From NCBI RefSeq assembly GCF_947496855.1, contig NZ_CANMED010000009.1, positions 1 to 64,000 on the forward strand: a stretch of DNA of 64,000 nucleotides. The letters are read 5' to 3'. Under the pieces are notes generated by a model that ran no database searches, was not told where the DNA came from, and was given only the letters and a program-made list of their open reading frames with translations. Below, piece after piece: positions 52,803 through 61,957 of this stretch. The translations under genes were made by a program, and so were the position numbers. This DNA comes from an uncultured Aquimarina sp. GTDB lineage: Bacteria > Bacteroidota > Bacteroidia > Flavobacteriales > Flavobacteriaceae. Position 1 is the first letter of the stretch, and each line of letters starts with the position of its first letter.

Positions 52803-53456
52803 TTAATCTACTAATCCTAATTTAATAGCGTGTTTCGCCAAACCAACTACATTTTTTACATTTAACTTAGAAATCAAACTTGTACGATATCCTTCAATGG
52901 TATATTTACTTAAGAAAAGTTTATCTGCGATCTCTTGTGTAGTATATTCTTTAGCAATTAATTGAAGTATTTCTTTTTCTCGCTTGCTTAGATTTACCTC
53001 ATTATTTTGCTTTTGCTCAAAGATACTTTTTGTGTATGCTTCTTTTATGCTATCCGCAAAATAATTAGAACCATTTAAAATTGTTTCGATAGCTTTTAAC
53101 AGTTCTTCTTTTTTAGCATTTTTTGGTATGTATCCGTTTACGTCAGATTGTGTTAGTTCAAAGATTTTTTGAGGTTCTGATAACATACTAACTATTAGTG
53201 TTTTTATACGAGGATGATGTTCTTTTATGTGGAGGTTAAGAGCAACTCCATCCATTTTAGGCATATTAATATCTAGAATTGCTAAATCAATTTGATCCGA
53301 TGCGTTTATGTCCAAATATTTTTTAAGATCAAAACCATTACTTGCTGTATAAACAATTTCATAATCGGATTCGTGTGATATGATACTTAACAGGCCATCT
53401 AAGAACATTTTGTGGTCATCAGCTACCACTAACTTGTATTTATATTTTTTTGTCAT
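52803..53456 (-). CDS. NarL/FixJ-type response regulator, 217 aa
   Basis: Receiver domain with D62 as phosphorylation site (LAILDINMPKMDG) and acidic pair DD13-14; C-terminal LuxR-type helix-turn-helix (SKREKEILQLIAKEYTTQEIADKLFLSKYTIEGY). The gene starts inside the 3' end of the histidine kinase gene (overlap 17 bp), so the two are translationally coupled and form a two-component pair. Target genes are unknown; the neighbouring cytochrome bd oxidase genes are divergent and are a possible target. Confidence 0.93.
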   Translation of the reverse strand: MTKKYKYKLVVADDHKMFLDGLLSIISHESDYEIVYTASNGFDLKKYLDINASDQIDLAILDINMPKMDGVALNLHIKEHHPRIKTLIVSMLSEPQKIFELTQSDVNGYIPKNAKKEELLKAIETILNGSNYFADSIKEAYTKSIFEQKQNNEVNLSKREKEILQLIAKEYTTQEIADKLFLSKYTIEGYRTSLISKLNVKNVVGLAKHAIKLGLVD

Positions 53457-55356
53457 TTAATATAGTTGGTATTTCAATACGTATCGCGGTTCCTCTATTA
53501 ATTGCAGAATCGATATCTATTTTTGCTTTTAATAACGTTAATCGTTTTTTGATATTTTGTAATCCGATACCATTTCTTTCTTTTTTAACATCAAAACCAA
53601 TACCATCGTCTTCAAAAATAATTTCAATAGAATCGCTGTAAGCATTAAGACATATCTCTATTACTTTTGCTTTAGCATGTTTTAAAGCATTTGTAATTAG
53701 TTCCTGGATAATTCTAAAAATTTCAACTTTCTGATTATCATCAATGGTATTAATTTTTTCTATTGGATGTGGTATAAATGTAATGTCTGGATCTGTGACT
53801 TTTTCTATCGTGTCTATATATTCACTTATATAATTGGCAAACGCTGTCTGACTGATCTTTTTTGGAATAAGGTTATGAGATATTTCACGTACCTGCTGAT
53901 AAGTGTTATCCAGTTGATTGATAATTGCATTCTGAAACTCTTCGCCTTTTTTTATGTCAATCATTTGTAGCTTTATTGCCGCAAGATTTCCGCCTATACT
54001 ATCGTGTAATTCTCGGGAAATTCTATTTCGTTCCTCGTTTTGGGCAATTACGTAAGTGTTCGCAAGTTTTAGTTCTTGCTCTTTGAGAAAAGAAGTAGTT
54101 TTCTGTCTATTAATTTCTTCTTTTTGTGCATTGTATTTAGTTTTCACTTGTAATTTTTGGTAATACACGAGTAGCAAGCCAATTATGGGTATTAGAACAA
54201 TAATAAAACCAATAATGTAAAATCTTTTTAATAAACGTTGTCTTTTAATTTCGGCTTCGTTTACAAGCTGATCTTCTTTTAACAGTAAAATCTCCTTTTC
54301 TTTTGTAGCCGTTTCATATTTGACTTCAAGTTCAGTAATCTCCTTTTTTTGCTTTCTATTATTTAAAGAATCCTTAAAGATATGATATTGAACCAGTGCG
54401 TTATTTGCCGATTTATGATCATTTGCTTCTTTATAAACAATAGCTAAATTATCATAAATGTTTCTCTGTATTTCTAAATTAGAAATTTCTTTGGCTTTTG
54501 CTATTGTACTTGTAAGCATTTGTATAGCTTCAGAATGGTTTCCTAAAACCCCTATAACAAGTGCTTTATGAGTAATTGCATTTAAGCTTTTGCCTACAAA
54601 TCCATGCTTATCAGCAATCTGTTTACTTTTCTCGTAATAATCGATCGCTTGATCATACTTTTTGTTTTCGTACAAGATGGATCCTAAATTAAGGGCTATC
54701 GTAGCGGAAACCTTTGGATCTTTTTCTGGCGGCATCATTTCAAATGCTATACGAAAGTATTTTTCAGCATTTTCAAAATCTTCCTGAAAGAAATATATAG
54801 CACCAATGTTTACATAATTACCATAAATTGCTTGCTCACTTTGGGCATTAGCAATACTTTCTTGTAAAAATCGAATACCTTTTTCATATTCTTTTTTATT
54901 AGCATATAGTAAACCTAAGTCGGACTTAACCTTAGTTACCATATCTCTGTAATGTATCTCTTCCGAAATTTTTAGACTTCTGTATAGTAATTCTAATGCA
55001 TCATCTATTTTACCACTTACCCTATAACTTGATCCTAATAAGCGATAAGCCTTGGCTAAGTACTTTTTATTTCTGAGATGAATCAGGGAAGCTCTAGTAT
55101 AATACATGGATGAGTCTACAACACCAATAGAGTTGAAGTAACTTCCTAAAAATAGTTTTGCCTTTGCTTTTATAGAATCTTGATATTTTTCACTCTTAGA
55201 AATTTTGGATAAAACAGTATATGAATAATTTGGATTAGTATCCAAAGAGTCAATTGCCTTATCAATTTTTGTAATTGCAGATTCCTGTCCGAAGCAGAAA
55301 AAAGTGCCCCAAAAAGCTATAAGTATTAGTGTTTTTCTATGGTGTTTGTAATCCAT
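53440..55356 (-). CDS. TPR-containing sensor histidine kinase (HisKA_3), 638 aa
   Basis: Signal peptide, then a long periplasmic TPR region (about 30-340), a coiled segment, one membrane helix (about 375-397, FYIIGFIIVLIPIIGLLLVYY), and a cytoplasmic HisKA_3 dimerisation domain with H451 in RNRISRELHDSIGGNLAAIK. The ATPase domain has IIQELITNALKHAKA and NGIGLQNIKKRLTLL. Bacteroidota kinases of this layout sense envelope conditions. It phosphorylates the regulator encoded immediately downstream. Confidence 0.92.
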   Translation of the reverse strand: MDYKHHRKTLILIAFWGTFFCFGQESAITKIDKAIDSLDTNPNYSYTVLSKISKSEKYQDSIKAKAKLFLGSYFNSIGVVDSSMYYTRASLIHLRNKKYLAKAYRLLGSSYRVSGKIDDALELLYRSLKISEEIHYRDMVTKVKSDLGLLYANKKEYEKGIRFLQESIANAQSEQAIYGNYVNIGAIYFFQEDFENAEKYFRIAFEMMPPEKDPKVSATIALNLGSILYENKKYDQAIDYYEKSKQIADKHGFVGKSLNAITHKALVIGVLGNHSEAIQMLTSTIAKAKEISNLEIQRNIYDNLAIVYKEANDHKSANNALVQYHIFKDSLNNRKQKKEITELEVKYETATKEKEILLLKEDQLVNEAEIKRQRLLKRFYIIGFIIVLIPIIGLLLVYYQKLQVKTKYNAQKEEINRQKTTSFLKEQELKLANTYVIAQNEERNRISRELHDSIGGNLAAIKLQMIDIKKGEEFQNAIINQLDNTYQQVREISHNLIPKKISQTAFANYISEYIDTIEKVTDPDITFIPHPIEKINTIDDNQKVEIFRIIQELITNALKHAKAKVIEICLNAYSDSIEIIFEDDGIGFDVKKERNGIGLQNIKKRLTLLKAKIDIDSAINRGTAIRIEIPTILNDKKI

Positions 55357-55411
55357 ATTAGCTTGTGCAAATATAATAAGTTGGTCTCTTTGCTAAGGTA
55401 AAGATTCGAAG

Positions 55412-55453
55412 GTTAAGTTTTATTAACTAAGCTTATATTTAATAAAACTTAAC
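55412..55453. promoter_or_regulatory. 42-bp inverted repeat between the kinase and cydA
   Basis: GTTAAGTTTTATTAA (55412-55426) and TTAATAAAACTTAAC (55439-55453) are a perfect 15-bp inverted pair with a 12-bp spacer, 55 bp before the kinase start. Possible operator or bidirectional control site. The rest of 55357-55670 shows no gene. Confidence 0.6.
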
Positions 55454-55670
55454 ATCTTAATACTTTTGAAAATTGACGGTTTATGTATCTTTTAGGTACA
55501 TATAATAACGCACATTTCCGGTATTAATTATTTGTTTCTCATTTGTTCTAAACTATTTTTTAAAAAGCCAATTATAAAAGAAAAGACACGTCGTTTTTCT
55601 TCTTAAAATGGTCTTTGAGTTGTATCTTTATAGAGTAATTAAAATAATATTCTTTCTCTAAATATTTTCT

Positions 55671-56972
55671 ATGGAAAACCTTGATGCAGCAAGACTCCAA
55701 ATGGCATTTACTTTAATATTTCACATTGTTTTTGCTTGTATTGGTATGGTGATGCCTTTTTTTATGGTAGTTTCACATTATAAATGGCTAAAAACCAAAG
55801 ATCAACTCTATTTAACACTAACGAAAGCTTGGCAAAAAGGAGTTGCCATCTTTTTTGTAACCGGTGCCGTTTCCGGTACAGCTTTATCGTTTGAATTGGG
55901 ATTATTGTGGCCTGAATTCATGAAACACGCAGGACCTATTATTGGAATGCCTTTTTCACTAGAAGGAGCAGCATTTTTTGTGGAGGCAATTGCATTGGGA
56001 TTCTATCTGTATGGTTGGAATAAATTACCGGAAAAATTTCATTGGTTTACAGGAGTTATTATTGGATTGTCTGGGGTAGCCTCAGGGATTTTGGTGGTGG
56101 CCGCAAATGGATGGATGAATTCACCAAGTGGTTTTGATTATATTGATGGACAGTTTCTTAATATTGATCCGATAAAAGCTATGCTAAATCCAGCTTGGTT
56201 CACGCAAGCATTACACATGACCTTAGCAGCATTTACTGCTACAGGATTTGCAGTAGCAGGAATCCATGCATATCAGGTATTTAAGGGAAGAAGGGTAAAA
56301 TTACATACCAAGGCATTTAAAATTGCGATTACCTTTGGAGCGATTGCAGCCATTCTGCAACCCATTAGCGGTGATATCTCTGCAAAGGATATAGCAGAAC
56401 GACAACCTGTAAAACTTGCTGCAATGGAAGCACATTATAATACAGAAAAAGGAGCACCATTATATATTGGAGGTATTGTAAATGGGGAGACGCAAGAAGT
56501 GAAATATAAGCTGGCCATTCCCGGAATGTTATCGTTTTTAGCATTTGGTGATTTTGATGCTGAGGTAAAAGGCTTGAATGATTTTCCTGAGGATGAAAGA
56601 CCTAATGTCCCAATCGTCCATTATGCTTTTCAGACAATGGTAGGTATTGGAGGCATATTGATGTTAGCGGGACTTTTATATTTCATTTCTTTAAAAAAGA
56701 AGAAATGGTTTGCTAACAATAAGTATTGGCTACTTTTTGTAGTATTAGCTCCTCTTGGGTTTATAGCATTAGAAGCAGGGTGGATTGTAACAGAAGTTGG
56801 AAGACAGCCTTGGATCATTCATAAAATAATGCGAACCAAAGATGCAGTGACACCAATGCCTGGAATTGTATTTAGTTTTTATACTTATGTGGTAGTATAT
56901 GTTACCCTCTCTATTGCTGTAACATGGTTAATGATTCGACAGATTAAAGTTCTTAATGCCAAAAATAATTAG
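55671..56972 (+). CDS. cydA: Cytochrome bd ubiquinol oxidase subunit I
   Basis: About nine membrane helices. The N-terminal ARLQMAFTLIFHIVFACIGM contains the haem-ligand His; SLEGAAFFVEAIALGFYLYG and the GWIVTEVGRQPW motif near the C-terminus are diagnostic. The Q-loop is of the short type. It oxidises quinol and reduces O2 to water with high oxygen affinity. cydB follows after 3 bp in the same operon. Length is normal for the short-loop class. Confidence 0.96.
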   Translation: MENLDAARLQMAFTLIFHIVFACIGMVMPFFMVVSHYKWLKTKDQLYLTLTKAWQKGVAIFFVTGAVSGTALSFELGLLWPEFMKHAGPIIGMPFSLEGAAFFVEAIALGFYLYGWNKLPEKFHWFTGVIIGLSGVASGILVVAANGWMNSPSGFDYIDGQFLNIDPIKAMLNPAWFTQALHMTLAAFTATGFAVAGIHAYQVFKGRRVKLHTKAFKIAITFGAIAAILQPISGDISAKDIAERQPVKLAAMEAHYNTEKGAPLYIGGIVNGETQEVKYKLAIPGMLSFLAFGDFDAEVKGLNDFPEDERPNVPIVHYAFQTMVGIGGILMLAGLLYFISLKKKKWFANNKYWLLFVVLAPLGFIALEAGWIVTEVGRQPWIIHKIMRTKDAVTPMPGIVFSFYTYVVVYVTLSIAVTWLMIRQIKVLNAKNN

Positions 56973-56975
56973 TTT

Positions 56976-58013
56976 ATGCTATACGTTGTATTATTCTTTT
57001 TGATATTTTCTATGTACTTATATGTAGTTCTGGGAGGAGCGGATTATGGCGCTGGTATTGTAGAGTTATTTTCATCAGAAGAGAATCAGAAAATAACAAA
57101 AAAAACGATCTATAGAGTTATGGGACCTGTATGGGAAGCAAATCATATATGGATTATTATTTTGATCGTAATCTTATGGATTGCTTTCCCTGCGTATTAT
57201 AATATATTGGTAGTGAATCTTCATATTCCATTAACTATAATTTTACTCGGAGTGACGCTTAGAGGAGTAGCTTTTGTTTTTAGACACTATGATGCGGTGA
57301 TTGATAATTCTCAGAAATTGTATGATGCCATGTTTAAAATATCAAGTCTGATTACACCAATATTTTTAGGAATGGTTTTCGGAGGATTAATTAGCGGAGA
57401 GATTAAGCTTACAGAAGATGTAAGTACTTTAACGTTTTATGAAGCATTTGTAAGACCTTGGTGTAATATTTTTAGCATACTAGTTGGGTTATTTTTTGCA
57501 GCTCTTTGTGCCTTTTTATCTTCAGTGTTACTTATTGGTGAATCTACACCGGGAAAAGAAAATATTTATGTTAGAAAAGCTACGATTGCAACTATTGTAG
57601 TTTTTGTAATGGGTTTATTAACTTTTAGCTATGGATATGCAAATGAATCAGCCTTTGTAAATGGGTTTATTAAGGATCCATATGCTATAATCGCTATGCT
57701 AATTTCTGGATTATTGTTGATTCCTCTTTGGATCACTATAAAAAAGGGTAGAAGAGTATTGAGTAGACTTTTTGCAGGCTTACAAGTATTTTTGATTTTG
57801 CTTGCAGCATTCGTATCTCATTTTCCTAATATCATTATTACAGAAACGCATAGTGTTAGCTTATTAGAAAATATAGCACCGGATAGTGTGATTAATGTTT
57901 TAGGAATATCGTTAATTATTGGTGGTGCAGTAATCCTTCCTGGATTGTTTCATTTATTGAAATCATTTAAGATGATTAAGATTCTAGAACAGCACGATAA
58001 TCCTTCAGTTTAA
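56976..58013 (+). CDS. cydB: Cytochrome bd ubiquinol oxidase subunit II
   Basis: About eight to nine membrane helices; N-terminal YVVLGGADYGAGIVELF and EANHIWIIILIVILWIAFP are typical of CydB. It forms the heterodimer with CydA. Gap to cydA is 3 bp. No cydX-like small ORF is evident between the stop and the tRNA gene. Confidence 0.96.
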   Translation: MLYVVLFFLIFSMYLYVVLGGADYGAGIVELFSSEENQKITKKTIYRVMGPVWEANHIWIIILIVILWIAFPAYYNILVVNLHIPLTIILLGVTLRGVAFVFRHYDAVIDNSQKLYDAMFKISSLITPIFLGMVFGGLISGEIKLTEDVSTLTFYEAFVRPWCNIFSILVGLFFAALCAFLSSVLLIGESTPGKENIYVRKATIATIVVFVMGLLTFSYGYANESAFVNGFIKDPYAIIAMLISGLLLIPLWITIKKGRRVLSRLFAGLQVFLILLAAFVSHFPNIIITETHSVSLLENIAPDSVINVLGISLIIGGAVILPGLFHLLKSFKMIKILEQHDNPSV

Positions 58014-58044
58014 TAAAAGTATTTTTATATTTGTTTTATAAGTA

Positions 58045-58122
<78 letters not shown>

Positions 58123-58144
58123 GACTATTTTCTTTTAGTTACAG

Positions 58145-58174
58145 AACGTTGTAAATCGAATGATTTTCAACGTT
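58145..58174 (+). terminator. Hairpin after the tRNA
   Basis: AACGTTG..AAATC-GAAT-GATTT..CAACGTT folds into one stem with a T-T mismatch and is followed by a T-rich stretch. A terminator is likely. The AACGTTG sequence recalls the cassette cores at the left end of the window, but no array is seen here. Confidence 0.65.
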
Positions 58175-58260
58175 TTATGTTTTTGTGGGTATCAAAAGAA
58201 ACCCAAAGAAAGCATAGAATATAAAGGGCATATATATCCTTTATTTCAATTGCCTACAAT

Positions 58261-58836
58261 ATGAAAAAACTGCTTCAAATAATAATTCTTACTTTAATCA
58301 CAGCTTGTGGTTCAACAAAAACTACGACTGACTTAATTGCAGACGAAAAATTTGAGTTATGCTCTAAAATCAGATATAATCAGCTCATGACCGAAGTTGG
58401 ACCGATTGATGGAAAACTGATTTACAAACAGAATATTCATAGTTTACTAGAAAACTCTTTGATCCAAGAAAAATATCTGACCGAAATAAGTAAAAGTGGA
58501 TACTCTGAATTATTAAAAAAAGTAAATCGGGGAGAAATCAAACCTGATTTTTTTGAGAAACTTAAAACGGATATAGGGTTTGATCCTTATTTATTATTTC
58601 CGATTAACTCTCATTTATCCTGCTATGGCTACTTATTTGAACAATTAAATGTTTTAAACAAATCAAGTTGGCAATATGAATTTGGATTAGCTTATAACAA
58701 ATTTGAAGCTTATGGGAATTTAGAAAAAGAAAGTGAATATTTAATTGACGTACTGAATAAAATTCCAGAAGATAAATTTCAATTAATAATGTATCGGAAG
58801 TTATTCTTGGATTTAATATTTACACAACTGAATTAA
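58261..58836 (+). CDS. Uncharacterised lipoprotein, 191 aa
   Basis: Signal and lipobox LTLITAC near residue 16, then a soluble helical protein with no recognised family. It is the first gene after tRNA-Pro. A and T content is like its neighbours. Together with the small gene at 58921 it forms an unexplained pair between the cytochrome genes and the AraC gene. Function unknown. Confidence 0.75.
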   Translation: MKKLLQIIILTLITACGSTKTTTDLIADEKFELCSKIRYNQLMTEVGPIDGKLIYKQNIHSLLENSLIQEKYLTEISKSGYSELLKKVNRGEIKPDFFEKLKTDIGFDPYLLFPINSHLSCYGYLFEQLNVLNKSSWQYEFGLAYNKFEAYGNLEKESEYLIDVLNKIPEDKFQLIMYRKLFLDLIFTQLN

Positions 58837-58906
58837 GAATACTGCGGGTAATCAATAACTTTCTAAATATATTGAGTCATATCTTGTAAAGAAATTAGAA
58901 AAATAA

Positions 58907-59303
58907 AGTTCAATAAAACGATGAAATTAAGTGATACTATTCTGTGGTTATCTTCAAAATCAATCGAAGAGAAAATACAATTCAACGAGATTTTGCTGTC
59001 CCAAATGACAATTATGAATAGAGCCATTTGGAGTGACTCTGGATATTCTGACAAAATTAAAATAGAATGCCTAAAATGGTCAAATGAACTGGCTCATAGA
59101 ATCTGGAATTTAATATTTGAACTCAGGAGAGGAGAAGACAATAATTCTGAAAATGAATTGGCAGAAAACATTAATTTCTATAGACAGCAATCCAAAGATT
59201 TCGCAGGACATTTAGGTGCAACTATAAAAGAAACAATAAGTAGATATAATCATTTTGAAAAAAGTTAAGTCAAAAATCAATATAAAAAGTTCAATAAACC
59301 GAT
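58907..59303. repeat. Direct repeat around the 115-aa gene
   Basis: Two 18-bp copies differing at one position flank the gene at 58921-59268. This may reflect a duplication or insertion of the gene; no transposase or inverted terminal repeat is seen. Confidence 0.5.
58921..59268 (+). CDS. Uncharacterised small protein, 115 aa
   Basis: Helical, soluble, no signal peptide; blocks LKWSNELAHRIWNLIFELRR and FAGHLGATIKETISRY. I recognise no family. The gene is bracketed by an imperfect direct repeat, AAAGTTCAATAAAACGAT (58907-58924) just before the ATG and AAAGTTCAATAAACCGAT (59286-59303) just after the stop, so it may have been gained as a unit. Confidence 0.72.
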   Translation: MKLSDTILWLSSKSIEEKIQFNEILLSQMTIMNRAIWSDSGYSDKIKIECLKWSNELAHRIWNLIFELRRGEDNNSENELAENINFYRQQSKDFAGHLGATIKETISRYNHFEKS

Positions 59304-59373
59304 AAATGAACAACTTAACTGTAAGGGATGAGGTCGTATATTTTAAAAATCTAACTTGGAGGGAGTTATAATT

Positions 59374-60057
59374 TTAATGATTTTTTGTTTTTTTTCTCCG
59401 ATAATCAGAAGGTTTTTGTTCATAAACCTCCTTAAAACATTTGATAAAGTAGGAAGTACTAGCGAATCCTACATCAAATGCGATCTCTGATATATTCTTA
59501 TATTCTTCTTTTAAGAGCGTTGCTGCTATCTTTAATCGATACGTCATAACCATTCGGCTGGGAGACATTTTGGTAATAGACTTTACATGACTATAAAAAT
59601 TAGTTCTACTCATTCCTAAATCATATCCCATTTTTGAAATACAAAAATCAGTATTTGAATAATTTTTAGATAAATAATTATAAACCCTATCCATAAACAT
59701 GATATTTTTATCTTTTATAGGACTATTGGTACCGTCAAAAAAGAGTTTCCCTTTTAAATGATTTTCTAATAAGAAAATTCTCCCTAGGTGACCATTTATT
59801 TTTGCTTGTAGTAGAAATAACGTTTTAGAAGTATCTAATATAAAATCGATGCCTTTATCATAACAACTGACAAGTTCTGTTTCTGATATGTTGTCTTTTT
59901 CGGGATACCATAAGATTGTTATATGAGTCATATCGTCCTCTTGTAAGATGTAGAGAATTTTACGAACTTGATCAAATTCAGGTAGATGAAGAACGATAAG
60001 ATCTGGATCTTTTTGTCGTATAAGAGATGATAATTTTGATATATTATATAAGAGCAT
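59374..60057 (-). CDS. AraC-family regulator with receiver-like N-terminus, 227 aa
   Basis: The C-terminal half is an AraC double helix-turn-helix (RTNFYSHVKSITKMSPSRMV and EIAFDVGFASTSYFIKCFKE). The first 115 residues look like a degenerate receiver fold (DPDLIVLHLPEF..GIDFILDTSKTLFLLQAKI) without a convincing phosphorylation Asp-Lys set, as in the regulatory tail of hybrid two-component proteins. It may be activated by protein contact or a ligand rather than by phosphorylation. Stands alone beside a large gap. Confidence 0.85.
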   Translation of the reverse strand: MLLYNISKLSSLIRQKDPDLIVLHLPEFDQVRKILYILQEDDMTHITILWYPEKDNISETELVSCYDKGIDFILDTSKTLFLLQAKINGHLGRIFLLENHLKGKLFFDGTNSPIKDKNIMFMDRVYNYLSKNYSNTDFCISKMGYDLGMSRTNFYSHVKSITKMSPSRMVMTYRLKIAATLLKEEYKNISEIAFDVGFASTSYFIKCFKEVYEQKPSDYRRKKTKNH

Positions 60058-60908
60058 TACAGTATATAAAGTGTTTAAAACAGTATATACGGAGTTATCA
60101 CTATATGTACTGGTGATAAAAAATAGAGTATGTTTTTTTACTAATTTGATAGTACACTTCTTACTACTATATTATATAACTAACCTATAAAAAAGATCTT
60201 TGTATACTATGTGATATCATAATTAAAAAAGAATAAATTTCCCTTAAATAATTTTCGATCCAGATACTAACTCATTACTAACTTTTAGTAAGAAATAAGT
60301 TTTTCTTATTCGTATTATGATTTTATAAAAAAGACCTTTTTTTTAAGCTTATATTAGAAGTTAATTATTCATCAACTAGTCTCGAAATCAATGAAAATAT
60401 TTGATTTCTACAATCTCTTTTTCTACCCATCAAAATTTATCAATGAATTGTCTTCTGTAACTGTAGCCCGAAGAGTTCTTTGAGTTTATTATTTAGCTAT
60501 TGGATAGCATGGATAGTCAATCGAAAAATACAATTGAACCCAGATTATGGATTGAAAAATCTATTATAATTTGAAATCTTCATTATGAAGTTCCAAGATA
60601 TAATCTGGGTTCAATGAATTTAACACAGTACTATCTGTTAAGATTCCTTGTGTTCATCCTAGTTCTTTGGAAAAACTAGTATCAACGTGTTTTCATAATA
60701 TCTATTTGCCCTTTTATAAAGGAGATATTAAGGCAAATCATTGCCAGTATAAGCCTGTCGAGACTTAAAAAAATTAAAATTTCTTTAATCTGTAACAAGC
60801 TTTTTATGATACAATAACTTTATTTTATCGAGATACTAATTAATTTAATTTTTTTACTCCTCCTTGCTTAGATGATAGAGGGGTATCATTTGAAGAATAC
60901 CGATATTA
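60058..60908. other. 851-bp gap without a gene
   Basis: No ORF I can support. It contains a 16-bp perfect inverted repeat (60533-60548 and 60600-60615); otherwise it is AT-rich, ordinary spacer. Promoters of the AraC gene (left) lie here. Confidence 0.5.
60533..60615. repeat. 16-bp inverted repeat in the gap
   Basis: ATTGAACCCAGATTAT (60533-60548) and ATAATCTGGGTTCAAT (60600-60615) are exact reverse complements around a 51-nt centre. Could be a remnant of a small insertion or a structured RNA element; no coding sequence inside. Confidence 0.65.
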
Positions 60909-61769
60909 TTAATTAGGTGCTTCTAATCCTATAGATGTTCCTATAGTAGTTGCCCAATTACCACCATTATCACTAGAAAATTGCCAATTCATCATACCTC
61001 CAAGAACTCCATCTTTTTGAATAGGATCTATGATTTCTGAAACAATATCATCTATAGAGATATATCCAGAACCGGCATCATTAACTGTTACAGGTAATCC
61101 AATCAAAAGTTTTTCAGAACTTAAACCAGAAAGTTCAGAGAATAGCTGATAAGAAGATATAATTTCACTGGGATCACCACTCCAAGGAGGATTGTTATAA
61201 AACTGCACATTTAACCAATCAATACTATCTCCAACTTGTTGCATTACTTCTACATAGCCATCCATACCACTATCTACTTCTAAGTATGGAGGTTGAGGGG
61301 CATGCGTAATTAAATATTGTGGACTTGGTAACTCTGTTCGTAAAGCATTCGTCAAATTGACGAGAAAATCAACGCCATTATATGCTGCAGTACCCGTAAA
61401 AGAAGATGTATCTTCAAAATCGATATCTATTCCATCAAGGCTGTATTGGGTAATAAATGTAGCAATGGATTGTGCTAATTCTGTTTCATTCCCAACAATT
61501 TTACTATACGCTTCAGAAGACATATCTCCTCCTCCAAAAGAGATAAGGACTTTTTGTCCATTGGCTTGGAGTGCTGCAATCGCTTCTATTGTAGTTTGTG
61601 TTAATTCAGGAGGGCTTTGTGATGCAGCGATACCTCCCCCAAGTTGTAATGATAATGGCTCTTGTTCTGTGGTATAGAGAAAAGCTAAAATGATATCCGT
61701 ATACGGAAGACTTGTAGCGGTATCTAAAGCGATAGTTCCATCGTTGTAATAAGTGACTAATTTTGACAT
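60909..61769 (-). CDS. GH18 glycosidase (chitinase-like), 286 aa
   Basis: GH18 barrel with the DxxDxDxE motif as D112-G-I-D115-I-D117-F-E119; E119 is the catalytic acid. SFGGGDMSSEAY is the second conserved GH18 segment. It should cleave chitin or related GlcNAc polymers. No signal peptide or T9SS tail is seen, which is odd for a chitinase, so delivery may be by another route or the protein may act inside. It is the last gene of a run with GH64 and GT2. Confidence 0.9.
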   Translation of the reverse strand: MSKLVTYYNDGTIALDTATSLPYTDIILAFLYTTEQEPLSLQLGGGIAASQSPPELTQTTIEAIAALQANGQKVLISFGGGDMSSEAYSKIVGNETELAQSIATFITQYSLDGIDIDFEDTSSFTGTAAYNGVDFLVNLTNALRTELPSPQYLITHAPQPPYLEVDSGMDGYVEVMQQVGDSIDWLNVQFYNNPPWSGDPSEIISSYQLFSELSGLSSEKLLIGLPVTVNDAGSGYISIDDIVSEIIDPIQKDGVLGGMMNWQFSSDNGGNWATTIGTSIGLEAPN

Positions 61770-61957
61770 AATTGTGTTTTTATTTAAGTTTAAAATTTAT
61801 TTAGTATTCTAGAGTATAATAGCAAGCATATTTTTAATAATTCTGGATAACTTAGGGCTTTGTTCTTCGCAATTTTATATTATTTTATGAATTGAAACTA
61901 CCGTAGTCTCCCATCTTTTTCTGTTTTCGAGCAACTTCAAAATCATAAAGGGTATTA

